From positions 1-31,640 of the IMG/VR virus record IMGVR_UViG_3300027733_002295: 31,640 bases of DNA, one strand, 5' to 3'. The position numbers were made by a program, and so were the translations under genes. Positions 8,570 to 15,367 of this stretch are shown here, piece after piece. Under the pieces are notes generated by a model. The model had not been told where the DNA came from. It did not search any database and saw only the letters and a program-made list of their open reading frames with translations. The first letter of the stretch is position 1, and each line of letters starts with the position of its first letter. Source of the DNA: a virus.

Positions 8570-9186
8570 TTAAAGGCGCGCAAAGACGGCTTCTATATCG
8601 CTTGCCAAGTCAAAAGCGGCTGCGGTGTTATTGCGCTTCCAGGCTTTGGGTGCTCCCTGCGCGGTGGCGTCTGCGTGCAGGAGTTGCAGTCCTGCTGTGA
8701 AGGGGACCTCGAATAAAATGGCGTGATGGCCCCAACCGGTAAGTTTCGCGACTTGGTAAACATAAGAGGCGAGCCAGTTGGGGCTGTTTAGTTTCCCGAC
8801 GAGTTGCCCGTGGCTGAGGTCGACTCCGATGCGTTGATGCGCTCGAACTCAAGCTTCACTGCCTCGGTGAGCGCGGCTTGAGATTCGAGGGTTTCGTAAT
8901 TCTCAATATGCCATTTGCGAACGGCGCGGGAGAAGGCGTCGGGGTTGTCTGCGATCTCGAGCACTTCGTCGAGCGGGACGGTGTGGACGTAGCCGAAAGC
9001 GGCGACCGACCAGAAGTTGCCTTTTTTGCCCGTGCTGTTGCTCTGGACGATGTCAATGGTGCCTGGCACAAAGCGCCGGAGCTTGAAGTCGCCGACTTTG
9101 GTGGACCCGGGGCGCATGCCTTGGAGGCGGAGTGCGTCGTCGTCTTTTGCGAAATCGTTGTCGGTGGTTTTTTGTTTTGTTTTCAT
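8570..9186 (-). CDS. Tail assembly chaperone G-T fusion (programmed -1 frameshift product)
   Basis: Predicted 205-residue fusion. The 132 residues of the zero-frame gene are followed, after a -1 slip at GGGAAAC (8797-8791), by 73 residues beginning LNSPNWLASYVYQVAKLTGW and ending SDIEAVFARL at a TAA (8572-8570). The extension frame has no ATG, GTG or TTG between its preceding stop and the zero-frame stop, so it can hardly be expressed on its own. It nevertheless has convincing protein composition, with several Trp residues and amphipathic helices. This matches lambda gpG/gpGT: two products from one start, lying between tube and tape measure, with the T domain recruiting tube subunits to the tape measure. 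The frameshift site, spacer and stem are all visible; efficiency cannot be judged. Confidence 0.85.
8729..8797 (-). promoter_or_regulatory. -1 ribosomal frameshift signal: GGGAAAC plus stem-loop
   Basis: On the minus strand the canonical X XXY YYZ heptamer G GGA AAC occupies 8797-8791 in the zero frame and is followed immediately by the zero-frame TAA. A 6-nt spacer (TAAACA, 8790-8785) leads into GCCCCAACTGG (8784-8774). That segment pairs over 11 bp, with one G-U, with CCGGTTGGGGC (8739-8729) across a loop of 34 nt. Heptamer class, frame, spacer length and stem all fit known tail-chaperone frameshift sites. Confidence 0.85.
8788..9186 (-). CDS. Tail assembly chaperone G (zero-frame product)
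   Basis: 132 residues from ATG 9186, beginning MKTKQKTTDNDFAKDDDAL, helical and charged with a Ser/Asn-rich C-terminus (SATGNSSGN) that ends directly at the slippery heptamer. In phages the short G product coats the tape measure and is more abundant than the fusion. The leader is A-rich (AAAACCAAAAAAATG) without a Shine-Dalgarno sequence. Position between tube genes and tape measure and the overlapping -1 frame make the assignment strong even though sequence similarity among chaperones is low. Confidence 0.85.
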   Translation of the reverse strand: MKTKQKTTDNDFAKDDDALRLQGMRPGSTKVGDFKLRRFVPGTIDIVQSNSTGKKGNFWSVAAFGYVHTVPLDEVLEIADNPDAFSRAVRKWHIENYETLESQAALTEAVKLEFERINASESTSATGNSSGN

Positions 9187-9203
9187 TTTTTTGGTTTTGG
9201 TTT

Positions 9204-9596
9204 TTAGAAAAACTTGGCGAATTTTTGACGCGTTTCCTGCGTGGCGTTTTCGGAGAGAAGAAGGATTTTGCCGTTGCGGCGGATCTCGATGGTGCGGGTC
9301 GTGTCGTGGTGGAGATCGATGAGACGCTCACGGTTGATAAATCCGGCGCGGATGTAATTGACGGGGTGCTCGGCATCGGACTCCTCAATCTCAACGTGCC
9401 CTTTGGTCATCCAATGGATGACCTTGCTGGCGCGCATGCCTCGGGGGCCGTCTTCGGCGACCCAGTAGGCGCTGGATTCCTTGCCGTCTTCGCGGGCGAT
9501 GCGGACGCAGGGAGTGGATTCATGGAAGTCAAAGCCGAGCGTGGCGAGTGCCGATGCGGCCTTGAGGTTACCGGTGGACGTGTAGGAGCGGTTCAT
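9204..9596 (-). CDS. Tail-region protein of unknown function
   Basis: 130 residues from ATG 9596, beginning MNRSYTSTGNLKAASALATL. A compact alpha/beta protein with charged central strands (HVEIEESDAEHPVNYIRAG) and a basic helical C-terminus (ATQETRQKFAKFF). No membrane segment or recognised motif. It lies between the tube genes (after a hairpin terminator) and the tail chaperone, so it is probably a tail assembly factor. The leader CCCGAAATAATG lacks a Shine-Dalgarno sequence. Confidence 0.75.
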   Translation of the reverse strand: MNRSYTSTGNLKAASALATLGFDFHESTPCVRIAREDGKESSAYWVAEDGPRGMRASKVIHWMTKGHVEIEESDAEHPVNYIRAGFINRERLIDLHHDTTRTIEIRRNGKILLLSENATQETRQKFAKFF

Positions 9597-9616
9597 TATT
9601 TCGGGTTCTATTTCTC

Positions 9617-9650
9617 AAAAAAGGGGCGGCTCCCGGTTAGCCGGGGAGCC
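9617..9650 (-). terminator. Intrinsic terminator-like hairpin after tube genes
   Basis: The minus strand reads GGCTCCCCGG-CTAA-CCGGGAGCC (9650-9628), a 9-bp GC-rich stem with one bulged C and a tetraloop, followed after GCCCC by six Ts (9622-9617). The short gap before the T run suggests partial termination. It separates the two tube-like genes from the rest of the tail operon. Confidence 0.7.
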
Positions 9651-9665
9651 AGCGGCGTGGGGATT

Positions 9666-10025
9666 TTATTGCTCGGGGAGCGTGAGGTCGTATTGCGTCG
9701 CGGCAATTTTGACCTTGGCGAATCCGTCGGAGCTTTTGGAAACGACCACAGAATCAACAAGGATCGTGCCTGCGAGTTGGCCCATAGCGGTATTGGCAAT
9801 CGAGGTCATCTCGTCGCCGACCTCTACGGACGATGAAGACGCAAGGCCCTCGATGGAAATCGAGGCTTTTTTGTTGAAGCGGTGCGTTTGCACGATGTCG
9901 CCGTTGATGTCCATGACCTCGGCTTTGTCGGACGACACGTCGTAGCTGAACGACTGAACCATGAGCCCGGCTTCGTCGGTCATTCCAAATTCGATCGTTT
10001 GCGTTGAGAAAAATTTTGCGGCCAT
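9666..10025 (-). CDS. Tail tube-like protein 1
   Basis: 119 residues from ATG 10025 (MAAKFFSTQTIEFGMTDEAG); an apparent upstream extension is rejected because it is the neighbouring gene in another frame. Beta-rich, with alternating hydrophobic strands. The C-terminal strand pair DSVVVSKSSDGFAKVKIAAT aligns with the end of the next gene upstream, so the two are paralogues. Position after the tail-terminator candidate and before the chaperone, with a strong hairpin directly downstream, fits a major tail tube protein. The size is at the small end for tube proteins. Confidence 0.7.
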   Translation of the reverse strand: MAAKFFSTQTIEFGMTDEAGLMVQSFSYDVSSDKAEVMDINGDIVQTHRFNKKASISIEGLASSSSVEVGDEMTSIANTAMGQLAGTILVDSVVVSKSSDGFAKVKIAATQYDLTLPEQ

Positions 10026-10030
10026 AATGA

Positions 10031-10348
10031 TTAGGAGTTGGAGGCTGAGATTTGGATTTCGGCAAAGCCCTCGAGCGAGCGAGAGGTGGAGATGGAATCG
10101 ATCTTCCAAGTGCCAGTAGGAGCCCCAGTAAGCGCCAATGTGGCGCCCACAGTTTGAGCTGCTGTGAGATCGCCTACGGCGGAGATCGATAGCTCTTCCT
10201 TGAAGCCATAATATCCAACGGCGGCGGTCTCACCGGTCGGCCCTTGGAATTCCGTTTTTTGCGCTGACTTGGTGTGCTCCATCGACTTGACGAGCAAGTT
10301 GGGGCTCGAGATGCCGGTGATTCCAAAAGTTTGAGTTGTTGATGGCAT
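10031..10348 (-). CDS. Tail tube-like protein 2 (paralogue)
   Basis: 105 residues from ATG 10348 (MPSTTQTFGITGISSPNLLV). Its end (DSISTSRSLEGFAEIQISAS) matches the end of the following gene in spacing and pattern, namely DS-[IV]-x-S-x-S-x-[ED]-GFA. The stop lies 5 bases before the next start. Possibilities are a two-component tube, a tube plus a decoration or initiator form, or a diverging duplicate. TTTGACA stands 27 nt upstream of the start. Confidence 0.65.
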   Translation of the reverse strand: MPSTTQTFGITGISSPNLLVKSMEHTKSAQKTEFQGPTGETAAVGYYGFKEELSISAVGDLTAAQTVGATLALTGAPTGTWKIDSISTSRSLEGFAEIQISASNS

Positions 10349-10377
10349 GGTTTGTGGGTTTCGTTAAATTGCGTGTG

Positions 10378-10782
10378 TCAAATTTCGGCAACGAGGCCGA
10401 GGGAGATTTGCAGCGTGCAAAGCCAACGCCCGTCCGAAATGGAGTTGTTGATCGAGGTCAAAACAGATCCAGCCAGGCGCAAGGTGGCGGGGAAATAATC
10501 GGCGAGGTCGTTGGGCGGGACGGCGAGCGAATGCAGCCGGGCGGTGAGAGCTTGGTGGGCGTCGAGGCCGCCTTCCAGTTCGCAGGGTGTGGCCAATACC
10601 AGCGAGACAATAGCTTTCGATACGTTGGCAACAAGGACCGTGTTGGAGTCGAGGCCAACGACGATCACGGGCTGGTCGCCGGGGATGGTCTCGGCGCTCT
10701 GTCCGGTCAAGATCGTGATGTCGGCGAGGTCGGGATCGGTGAGCAGCCAATCGCGGATGGCGAGTTCGAGGGCGGAGTTCAT
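10378..10782 (-). CDS. Tail terminator-like protein (gpU / minor tail position)
   Basis: 134 residues from ATG 10782, overlapping the upstream stop as ATGA. Opens with an amphipathic helix (MNSALELAIRDWLLTDPDLA), then strands (QPVIVVGLDS), a helix (LDAHQALTARLHSLAVP) and a C-terminal strand pair (RWLCTLQISLGLVAEI). This alpha/beta order and length are like tail-terminator proteins such as lambda gpU (about 130 residues). Gene order capsid, joiner, terminator, tube also agrees. Long alternative readings on this strand are Arg/Pro-rich wrong-frame products. Confidence 0.65.
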   Translation of the reverse strand: MNSALELAIRDWLLTDPDLADITILTGQSAETIPGDQPVIVVGLDSNTVLVANVSKAIVSLVLATPCELEGGLDAHQALTARLHSLAVPPNDLADYFPATLRLAGSVLTSINNSISDGRWLCTLQISLGLVAEI

Positions 10783-11102
10783 AATGACGAGCCGGGCGCG
10801 ATGGTGGCGACGTATTCGCCGGGGGTGCTGATGACCTCTTTGAGGGTCTGGATCGTGTAGGCCTTGCCACCGACAAGGATCTGCTCGCCACGGCGCGGCG
10901 GGGTGGCGAGGGACGTGGCCAAAAATCGGCAAGTGAACTCTCCGCCCTGGCGAAGTCCGCCCGTCTCGAGATCGAGGCCGATGGCGATGGGTGAGAGCAC
11001 GACGCGGAGGGGCTGGCTGCGGAAGGTGGCCGTGTGGCCAAGGGCGGCATTGCGAAGCGCGGCGGCGGTGAGTTGAAATGAGCGGATCGCGTCGGGCGAC
11101 AT
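10779..11102 (-). CDS. Head-tail joining protein (gpFII-like)
   Basis: 107 residues, ATG 11102, preceded by TTTTTGACA with a 13-nt gap and by a terminator hairpin. The N-terminal helix (AAALRNAALGHTATF) is followed by beta strands and the segment RGEQILVGGKAYTIQTLKE, the 'I-V-G-G-K-x-Y-x-V' strand turn common in FII-type head-tail joining proteins. The length fits lambda gpFII (117). It lies between the capsid block and the tail terminator. Confidence 0.6.
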   Translation of the reverse strand: MSPDAIRSFQLTAAALRNAALGHTATFRSQPLRVVLSPIAIGLDLETGGLRQGGEFTCRFLATSLATPPRRGEQILVGGKAYTIQTLKEVISTPGEYVATIAPGSSL

Positions 11103-11116
11103 ACCCGTGGCGAGGT

Positions 11117-11158
11117 GTCAAAAAGAAAAGCCCGGCTGGTGAAAGGTCCAGCCGGGCT
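11117..11158 (-). terminator. Intrinsic terminator after capsid block
   Basis: A perfect 11-bp stem AGCCCGGCTGG / CCAGCCGGGCT with an 8-nt loop (11158-11129) is followed on the minus strand by TTTTCTTTTT (11128-11119). A strong intrinsic terminator for transcripts from the capsid gene. Confidence 0.85.
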
Positions 11159-11189
11159 CTTGCGGGTGGGCGCTGTGAGGCGCGAGGAA

Positions 11190-11426
11190 TTACTTCTTCT
11201 TCTTGGGCGACTCTTCCATGCCTTCGACTTCAACAACGGCGCTGTGCTTTGAGGCGTGGCGCTTCAGGGTTTCGTTGAGTGAAACAATGATGGTTTCGTC
11301 TGCGCTGAACTCACCGGCGACTTGCTTGGCTTTGAAGTCGGTAAGTTGCTCGGCGAGCGGGACGCTGGGCAGGTGCTTGACCTGCCAAGTGTCGCCGTTG
11401 CGTGCGAGTGTGATTCCAAGGCGCAT
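11190..11426 (-). CDS. Small capsid-linked protein, unknown
   Basis: 78 residues from ATG 11426 (MRLGITLARNGDTWQVKHLP), 5 bases after the capsid stop. One short beta portion, then the helix EQLTDFKAKQVAG and an acidic/basic tail ending EESPKKKK. Size and place resemble small head-completion (FI-like) or accessory proteins, but there is no diagnostic motif. The strong terminator follows directly, so it is probably made at a level close to that of the capsid. Confidence 0.7.
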   Translation of the reverse strand: MRLGITLARNGDTWQVKHLPSVPLAEQLTDFKAKQVAGEFSADETIIVSLNETLKRHASKHSAVVEVEGMEESPKKKK

Positions 11427-11431
11427 GAGGA

Positions 11432-12337
11432 TTAAGCGGAAACGATGCGCTTGAGGGCGGCGGCGTGGCCGAGTGCGAAGCCGTAGTTGACCTCGATGAC
11501 GGATTTCTCTGTGTCCGTGTCGGGATCGCCCCATGAGCGATACTCGATGGTGAGGCCGGTCTCTGGATCGACGGCCACTTCATAGGCTGTGAGGTTGTTG
11601 CGAACGCCGGGCGATGGGGCCACTGGCGAGAATGCAACCAAGATTGCTTCGGGAAGTGCAACCATTCCGACGAGGTTCTGCGAGTTGCCGGGGATGAGGT
11701 TGGTGCCGATAACGTCAAAGCCAGCGATCTGTGGGAGGCGTCCGTTTTGGATGGCGGATGCGCTGCCGACTGCGGCTGCGTTTTTGATCGATGCGTCTTT
11801 GAGAAGAGCGCCTTCATAAGCGTTGTCGAGGATCATGACGCGGCTGGACTTCGCCCATTTGGATTGGTCGAGCACGGTCTTCATGGTGATCAAATCGTCG
11901 CTGTCAAAGCTCGAAGCTGCGCCGGTGTGGATCGCTGCGCCGTAGTTGGCGAGCGTCACGACTCCGAGGACGTCACGAAGGATGTCTTCGGCGAGCTTGC
12001 GGCCTTTCAAGAATCCGAGTTGCTCGGGGTTGAAGTAAGGCTGGCGAGCGAGTTCGCTCGATGTGAAGGAGAGCGCTTGGTATTTGCGCTTGTTCACCGT
12101 GATCTCGCGGCTGTTGATCGCGTTTGAATCGGAGAACGCATACGTTCCGTTGAAGTCGCTCGTCGCGTCTGTGGCGAGAGGGAAGAATGGAACGGCGATC
12201 TTGTCGGTGCCTTGCAGCGGTACGCTGTTGTAGACAGTCGAGAAAGAGTTGAGTGGGAGAAGTGCTTCACGGAGCGCCATGAGAGCGCTGTCGAGAACGA
12301 CATTCAGTTTGAGTTCGGAGCTGATGGTGGTGGCCAT
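11432..12337 (-). CDS. Major capsid protein (HK97-fold type)
   Basis: 301 residues from ATG 12337. It lies directly downstream of the protease/scaffold gene and before the joining genes, the expected capsid slot. Features consistent with an HK97-type coat are an N-terminal helix (ALREALLPLNSFSTVYN), an extended segment rich in F/Y/P, and a spine-type helix (GRKLAEDILRDVLG). A central domain (IMILDNAYEGALLK-like; seen as SRVMILDNAYEGALL) and IAGFDVIGTNLIPG follow, then the C-terminal beta stretch TGLTIEYRSWGDPDTDT. There is no obvious protease-cleaved delta domain, since the scaffold is supplied by the preceding gene. No separate decoration gene is seen. Confidence 0.85.
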   Translation of the reverse strand: MATTISSELKLNVVLDSALMALREALLPLNSFSTVYNSVPLQGTDKIAVPFFPLATDATSDFNGTYAFSDSNAINSREITVNKRKYQALSFTSSELARQPYFNPEQLGFLKGRKLAEDILRDVLGVVTLANYGAAIHTGAASSFDSDDLITMKTVLDQSKWAKSSRVMILDNAYEGALLKDASIKNAAAVGSASAIQNGRLPQIAGFDVIGTNLIPGNSQNLVGMVALPEAILVAFSPVAPSPGVRNNLTAYEVAVDPETGLTIEYRSWGDPDTDTEKSVIEVNYGFALGHAAALKRIVSA

Positions 12338-12380
12338 GATGTGATTTAGGTTTGGTGGGTTGGATTCGGGTTTTCGTGAA

Positions 12381-12890
12381 TTATTGCGGTGTCAAATTTT
12401 TAGATGCAATTTCGAGCGCCTTGCGGTTGGCTCGGAAGATGCGGGTCTTCTCTGCGCCGGTGGCGTTTTTCCACTGGTCGTAAATGTTTGCGGCGTTTTC
12501 TGTTGGCGTGACAGCTGGGATTTCGCGGGCTGCGGATAGGCCGAGGCTACGCTCGAGGCGGGCAAGGGCTTCGCGTTCTGTGTTGATCACATTGTGCAAG
12601 ATCTCGATTTTTACGCTGGCTTCTTTGAGGGATGCAACGGCTTCGTCACGCTCGGTGATAACGGCGTTGTATTTTGCAAGGATGCTGTCTGCGCCGGTAA
12701 TCTTGGCTTGTGGCTCTTCGACGGCGGGAGCTTCGACGATTTCCTCAATAGCGGGGGCGATGACTTCTTGCGCTACGGGTTCGGCTTCCACGGCGGGAGC
12801 GGGTTCGGTAGCTGGTTGCTCAACTGGAGCGGATTCGCTCACGACGGTTGCCTCTACTTCTGGAGCGGCGGGTGTTTCGATGTTGTCCAT
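12381..12890 (-). CDS. Possible separate scaffold protein from an internal start (Nu3-like)
   Basis: An in-frame ATG at 12890 (MDNIETPAAPEVEATV) would give a 169-residue protein containing only the disordered and coiled-coil scaffold part of the protease gene. It has a better Shine-Dalgarno than most genes here: GAAGGGA lies about 7 nt upstream, and a TTTTGACA copy lies 20 nt upstream. Lambda makes Nu3 in the same way from inside gene C. Whether it is used cannot be told from sequence alone. Confidence 0.5.
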   Translation of the reverse strand: MDNIETPAAPEVEATVVSESAPVEQPATEPAPAVEAEPVAQEVIAPAIEEIVEAPAVEEPQAKITGADSILAKYNAVITERDEAVASLKEASVKIEILHNVINTEREALARLERSLGLSAAREIPAVTPTENAANIYDQWKNATGAEKTRIFRANRKALEIASKNLTPQ

Positions 12891-13505
12891 AGGTTTTCCC
12901 TTCGCGAAGGTGTCAAAACGAGCGCGGAGATTTTCGGGGGTGGCTGTTGCAGCTGCTGCGACCCCTTCCTCGATGGCGTCGGCAAATCCGAGGGCGACGG
13001 CATCCACGGCGTCGAGCCATGTCTCGGCGTCCATCATGGCGGAAATATCCGTTTCGCTCATGCCGGTCTTGCGGACGTAGGCGTTGCGCAGATTGACCTT
13101 GAGCATGTCGAGGAGGTCGGCTTCTTTGCGGAGGTCTTCGCTTCCACCCATGCTGACGGTCCAAGGATTGTGGATCATCATCAGGGCGTTGTCGGCTATG
13201 TAGACCGGAGCGCCGGCCATGGCGATGACGGAGGCCATCGAGGCGGCGAGCGCGTCGATGTGAACGGTCACCCCGCCTTGATGCCTACGGAGCGCATTGT
13301 AAATGGCCGTTCCCTCAACCACGGACCCACCGGGCGAGTTGATGCGGAGGTGGATGTGCTGACCGGAGAGCTTACTAAGGTCTCCGAGGAATTGTTTTGA
13401 GCCTGCGCCAAAAGCACCGATTTCGTCATAAAGAGTGATCGTGGTTTCATTGTTGCCGGTGGATTCCATTGCATAAAATTTCGGAGTGGAGTTGGGTGTG
13501 GTCAT
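12381..13505 (-). CDS. ClpP-like head maturation protease with C-terminal scaffold
   Basis: 374 residues from ATG 13505, overlapping the portal stop as ATGA. Residues about 20-185 are a ClpP/S14-type protease: LRINSPGGSV (oxyanion loop, 53-62), the nucleophile Ser89 in ALAASMAS, and His112 in MMIHNP. The third residue is probably the Asp in MMDAETWLDA (about 159). Residues about 205-300 are Pro/Glu/Ala/Val-rich and disordered-looking. Residues about 300-374 are coiled-coil (ERDEAVASLKEASVKIEIL), as in capsid scaffolds. This is the lambda C/Nu3 plan: a protease fused to a scaffold that it later degrades. Lies between portal and capsid. Assignment is strong. Confidence 0.9.
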   Translation of the reverse strand: MTTPNSTPKFYAMESTGNNETTITLYDEIGAFGAGSKQFLGDLSKLSGQHIHLRINSPGGSVVEGTAIYNALRRHQGGVTVHIDALAASMASVIAMAGAPVYIADNALMMIHNPWTVSMGGSEDLRKEADLLDMLKVNLRNAYVRKTGMSETDISAMMDAETWLDAVDAVALGFADAIEEGVAAAATATPENLRARFDTFAKGKPMDNIETPAAPEVEATVVSESAPVEQPATEPAPAVEAEPVAQEVIAPAIEEIVEAPAVEEPQAKITGADSILAKYNAVITERDEAVASLKEASVKIEILHNVINTEREALARLERSLGLSAAREIPAVTPTENAANIYDQWKNATGAEKTRIFRANRKALEIASKNLTPQ

Positions 13506-14983
13506 GGTTGTGGTATTGGCGTGTTGGCTGCGTCTTGTGGCATCTGTGCCGCGATGCCTCGGCTGACGGAGTTCGGAAATACTTCGGAGATGTTGAGCCC
13601 GAGGGATTCGCATTTGGCTTTGCGACGGAGGAAGGTCTGAATGACATCTTCCTCTTCCTCTTCGGCGCGGAGGCCTTGCATGTTGTAAAAGCGAGTCGGC
13701 GAGATGTGGCCCTTGTCGAGTTGTTCGCTGTAGGCACGGGCGTCGCGGCCGGAGTCCACCGTGATCTTGCGTGGGGCGAGCCATTCGTGACGCCACCAAT
13801 CATCCCCAGGGTAATCCAAGCGCCCGGCTTGGATCTCATGCCAGAGCCAGTATTTGTAGTAAGGGCGGCAGAACTGATCGATGACCATTTGTTGCAGGCG
13901 CTCTAGGAAATTCTGCGTGACCTCGAGCACAGCGCGTTGCTCAGTGCCTCCGAGTCCGACATTGACCAGCATGGCTTCGGGTGGGAGGCCGATGGCAAAG
14001 GCGACATCCGAGCGGAGCGCACGCATGACGGCCTCGTAAGTCTGGCCGGGGATGTCGTTTTTAAAGGCTTCGAGCTTTTCGCCTGGCTTGAGACGTGGCA
14101 GGAGGATTCCGTTCGGGAGGTCGCTTGTGGAGAGGTCGCCGACTTCGTTGCTGGTGGATTTAAGACCTGACCCGAGTCCGATCTTGGCGACCTCGGAGGA
14201 GGTGACCATGTAGCCGATTTGAGATCCGGCTTTGTAGGCTCCCTTGACGAATCCGTTGATCTCGGAAATATCGCGGAGGTTGGCGCATGCGGAGTGCAGC
14301 CATGAAACTCCACGGGGTTGACCGTGCCGGCGGATGTGGCGGAAGTGTAGGACTTGATCGGCGAGGATGTCTTGACCGTCGATGATATAAGCGGAGGGCG
14401 CACCGAATGGGTCGAGGCGCACGCCGTCATGCGTGAACTCGTCGGTGTTGCCAAATGAGTTGATGCCGCCGATGGCTTCGCCACCGATAAAGCGGACGCG
14501 GGATGCGTTCTGTTTTGTCGTGAGAAATTGGGCGAAAAAATCACCATCGATGGCGACTTGTCGGAGGATGAGAGATTGCGCGGTGTAAAAATTCACCTGT
14601 GCGCCGGCATCAAATGCCCACGCCTCAGCGCAGTTGCGATCTTCAAAATACTGATCGACCTTTTTGTTCCACGCGGGATTCGAGGTTTTAGGCTGGACGA
14701 CAATGCCGGTGCCGATAGCACGCTGGGCAAGATGCTCGACAATGTAGGTGGCTTGTGGCGCGTTATTGTAAAGCCAGCGAGCGAGTCGCAGGATCTCCAT
14801 GCGCGAGGTCGGCGTGAGCTCGCGCTTGGGGTCGGTGGTCGGCATCCATATGTAGCCGCGATTCAGCGAGGGTTGAGCGGCTTCAAACGCGGCGGCCTTA
14901 GCTTCTGGCTTGCGTGGGCGTCCGGCCCCTGGGCGTAAGCCACCCCGCTTTGATACTTTGATTTCGCTTTGATTTATCGACAC
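13502..14983 (-). CDS. Portal protein (lambda gpB family)
   Basis: 493 residues from GTG 14983. Lambda-type portal features are RMEILRLARWLYNNAPQATY, VARQ-type helices (QRAIGTGIVVQPKT), FAQFLTTK, a conserved ADQVLHFRHIRRHGQPRGVS block (the 'H-x-R-xx-GQ-RG-S' signature) and SDVAFAIGLPPEAML near the C-terminal third. The N-terminus carries GGLRPGAGRPRKPEAK, a basic tail more often seen on small terminase subunits. The portal forms the dodecameric DNA gate and docks the terminase. TTTGACA stands 13 nt before the GTG. The stop overlaps the protease start. Length is within the usual range for the family. Confidence 0.92.
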   Translation of the reverse strand: MSINQSEIKVSKRGGLRPGAGRPRKPEAKAAAFEAAQPSLNRGYIWMPTTDPKRELTPTSRMEILRLARWLYNNAPQATYIVEHLAQRAIGTGIVVQPKTSNPAWNKKVDQYFEDRNCAEAWAFDAGAQVNFYTAQSLILRQVAIDGDFFAQFLTTKQNASRVRFIGGEAIGGINSFGNTDEFTHDGVRLDPFGAPSAYIIDGQDILADQVLHFRHIRRHGQPRGVSWLHSACANLRDISEINGFVKGAYKAGSQIGYMVTSSEVAKIGLGSGLKSTSNEVGDLSTSDLPNGILLPRLKPGEKLEAFKNDIPGQTYEAVMRALRSDVAFAIGLPPEAMLVNVGLGGTEQRAVLEVTQNFLERLQQMVIDQFCRPYYKYWLWHEIQAGRLDYPGDDWWRHEWLAPRKITVDSGRDARAYSEQLDKGHISPTRFYNMQGLRAEEEEEDVIQTFLRRKAKCESLGLNISEVFPNSVSRGIAAQMPQDAANTPIPQP

Positions 14984-14998
14984 GCCCCAGCGGGCTTG

Positions 14999-15274
14999 TC
15001 AAACGCAGGTGCCGTATCGGCTGCGGTCTGCGATATCAAAAAGCTGACGGCCATTCGGCCCTTCGTTGAGGATCTCTTCGACGGCTTGGAGGAGGAGCCA
15101 CTTGGGAAAGGAGATCGTGCCGGCGGTGCCTGTGCCGTCGGCTGAAAGCGAGGTGATGACGACTTCCTCGGTGGCGCTGGCAAAGGTTGCAAGCGCGAGG
15201 GCTTCAAGCTCCACCGTGGTCTTGGTGCGGCGGAGGAAGGCTTTTACGCCTGTCATTTTGTCGAGGTCGGACAT
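14999..15274 (-). CDS. Small protein in the gpW (head completion) position
   Basis: 91 residues from ATG 15274 (MSDLDKMTGVKAFLRRTKTT). Lies between large terminase and portal, the slot of lambda gpW, the head-completion protein. It is longer than gpW (68) and I cannot see a clear gpW signature; helices flank a Thr/Ser/Gly-rich turn (SADGTGTAGTISF). TTTGACA stands 13 nt before the start and GAGG is near the ATG. Its TGA lies inside another TTTGACA that precedes the portal start. Function from position only. Confidence 0.7.
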   Translation of the reverse strand: MSDLDKMTGVKAFLRRTKTTVELEALALATFASATEEVVITSLSADGTGTAGTISFPKWLLLQAVEEILNEGPNGRQLFDIADRSRYGTCV

Positions 15275-15290
15275 GACCTCGGCGGGGTGT

Positions 15291-15339
15291 CAAAAAGAAA
15301 AACCCGCCGTGGTGCGCTTCGTGGAGAGGCGTGGCGGGT
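15291..15339 (-). terminator. Terminator-like hairpin after large terminase
   Basis: The minus strand has ACCCGCC (15339-15333) pairing with GGCGGGT (15308-15302), a 7-bp GC stem with a long loop, followed directly by TTTTTCTTTTT (to about 15292). The long loop makes it weaker than the hairpin at 11129-11158; partial read-through into the portal genes is likely. Confidence 0.6.
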
Positions 15340-15367
15340 GTTGTTGGCTTTGCGGGCGAGTCAAAAA

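Noticed and set aside
11116-11121. TTGACA copies read as promoter -35 boxes
   Set aside because: No -10-like hexamer lies 16-18 bp downstream at 11116, 15288, 14997, 19126 or 20198, and start codons come too soon for a normal promoter.
10364-11236. Long Arg/Pro/His-rich minus-strand frame covering two tail genes
   Set aside because: Wrong-frame product of GC-rich coding DNA; the two shorter coupled genes explain the region with ATGA overlap and good composition.
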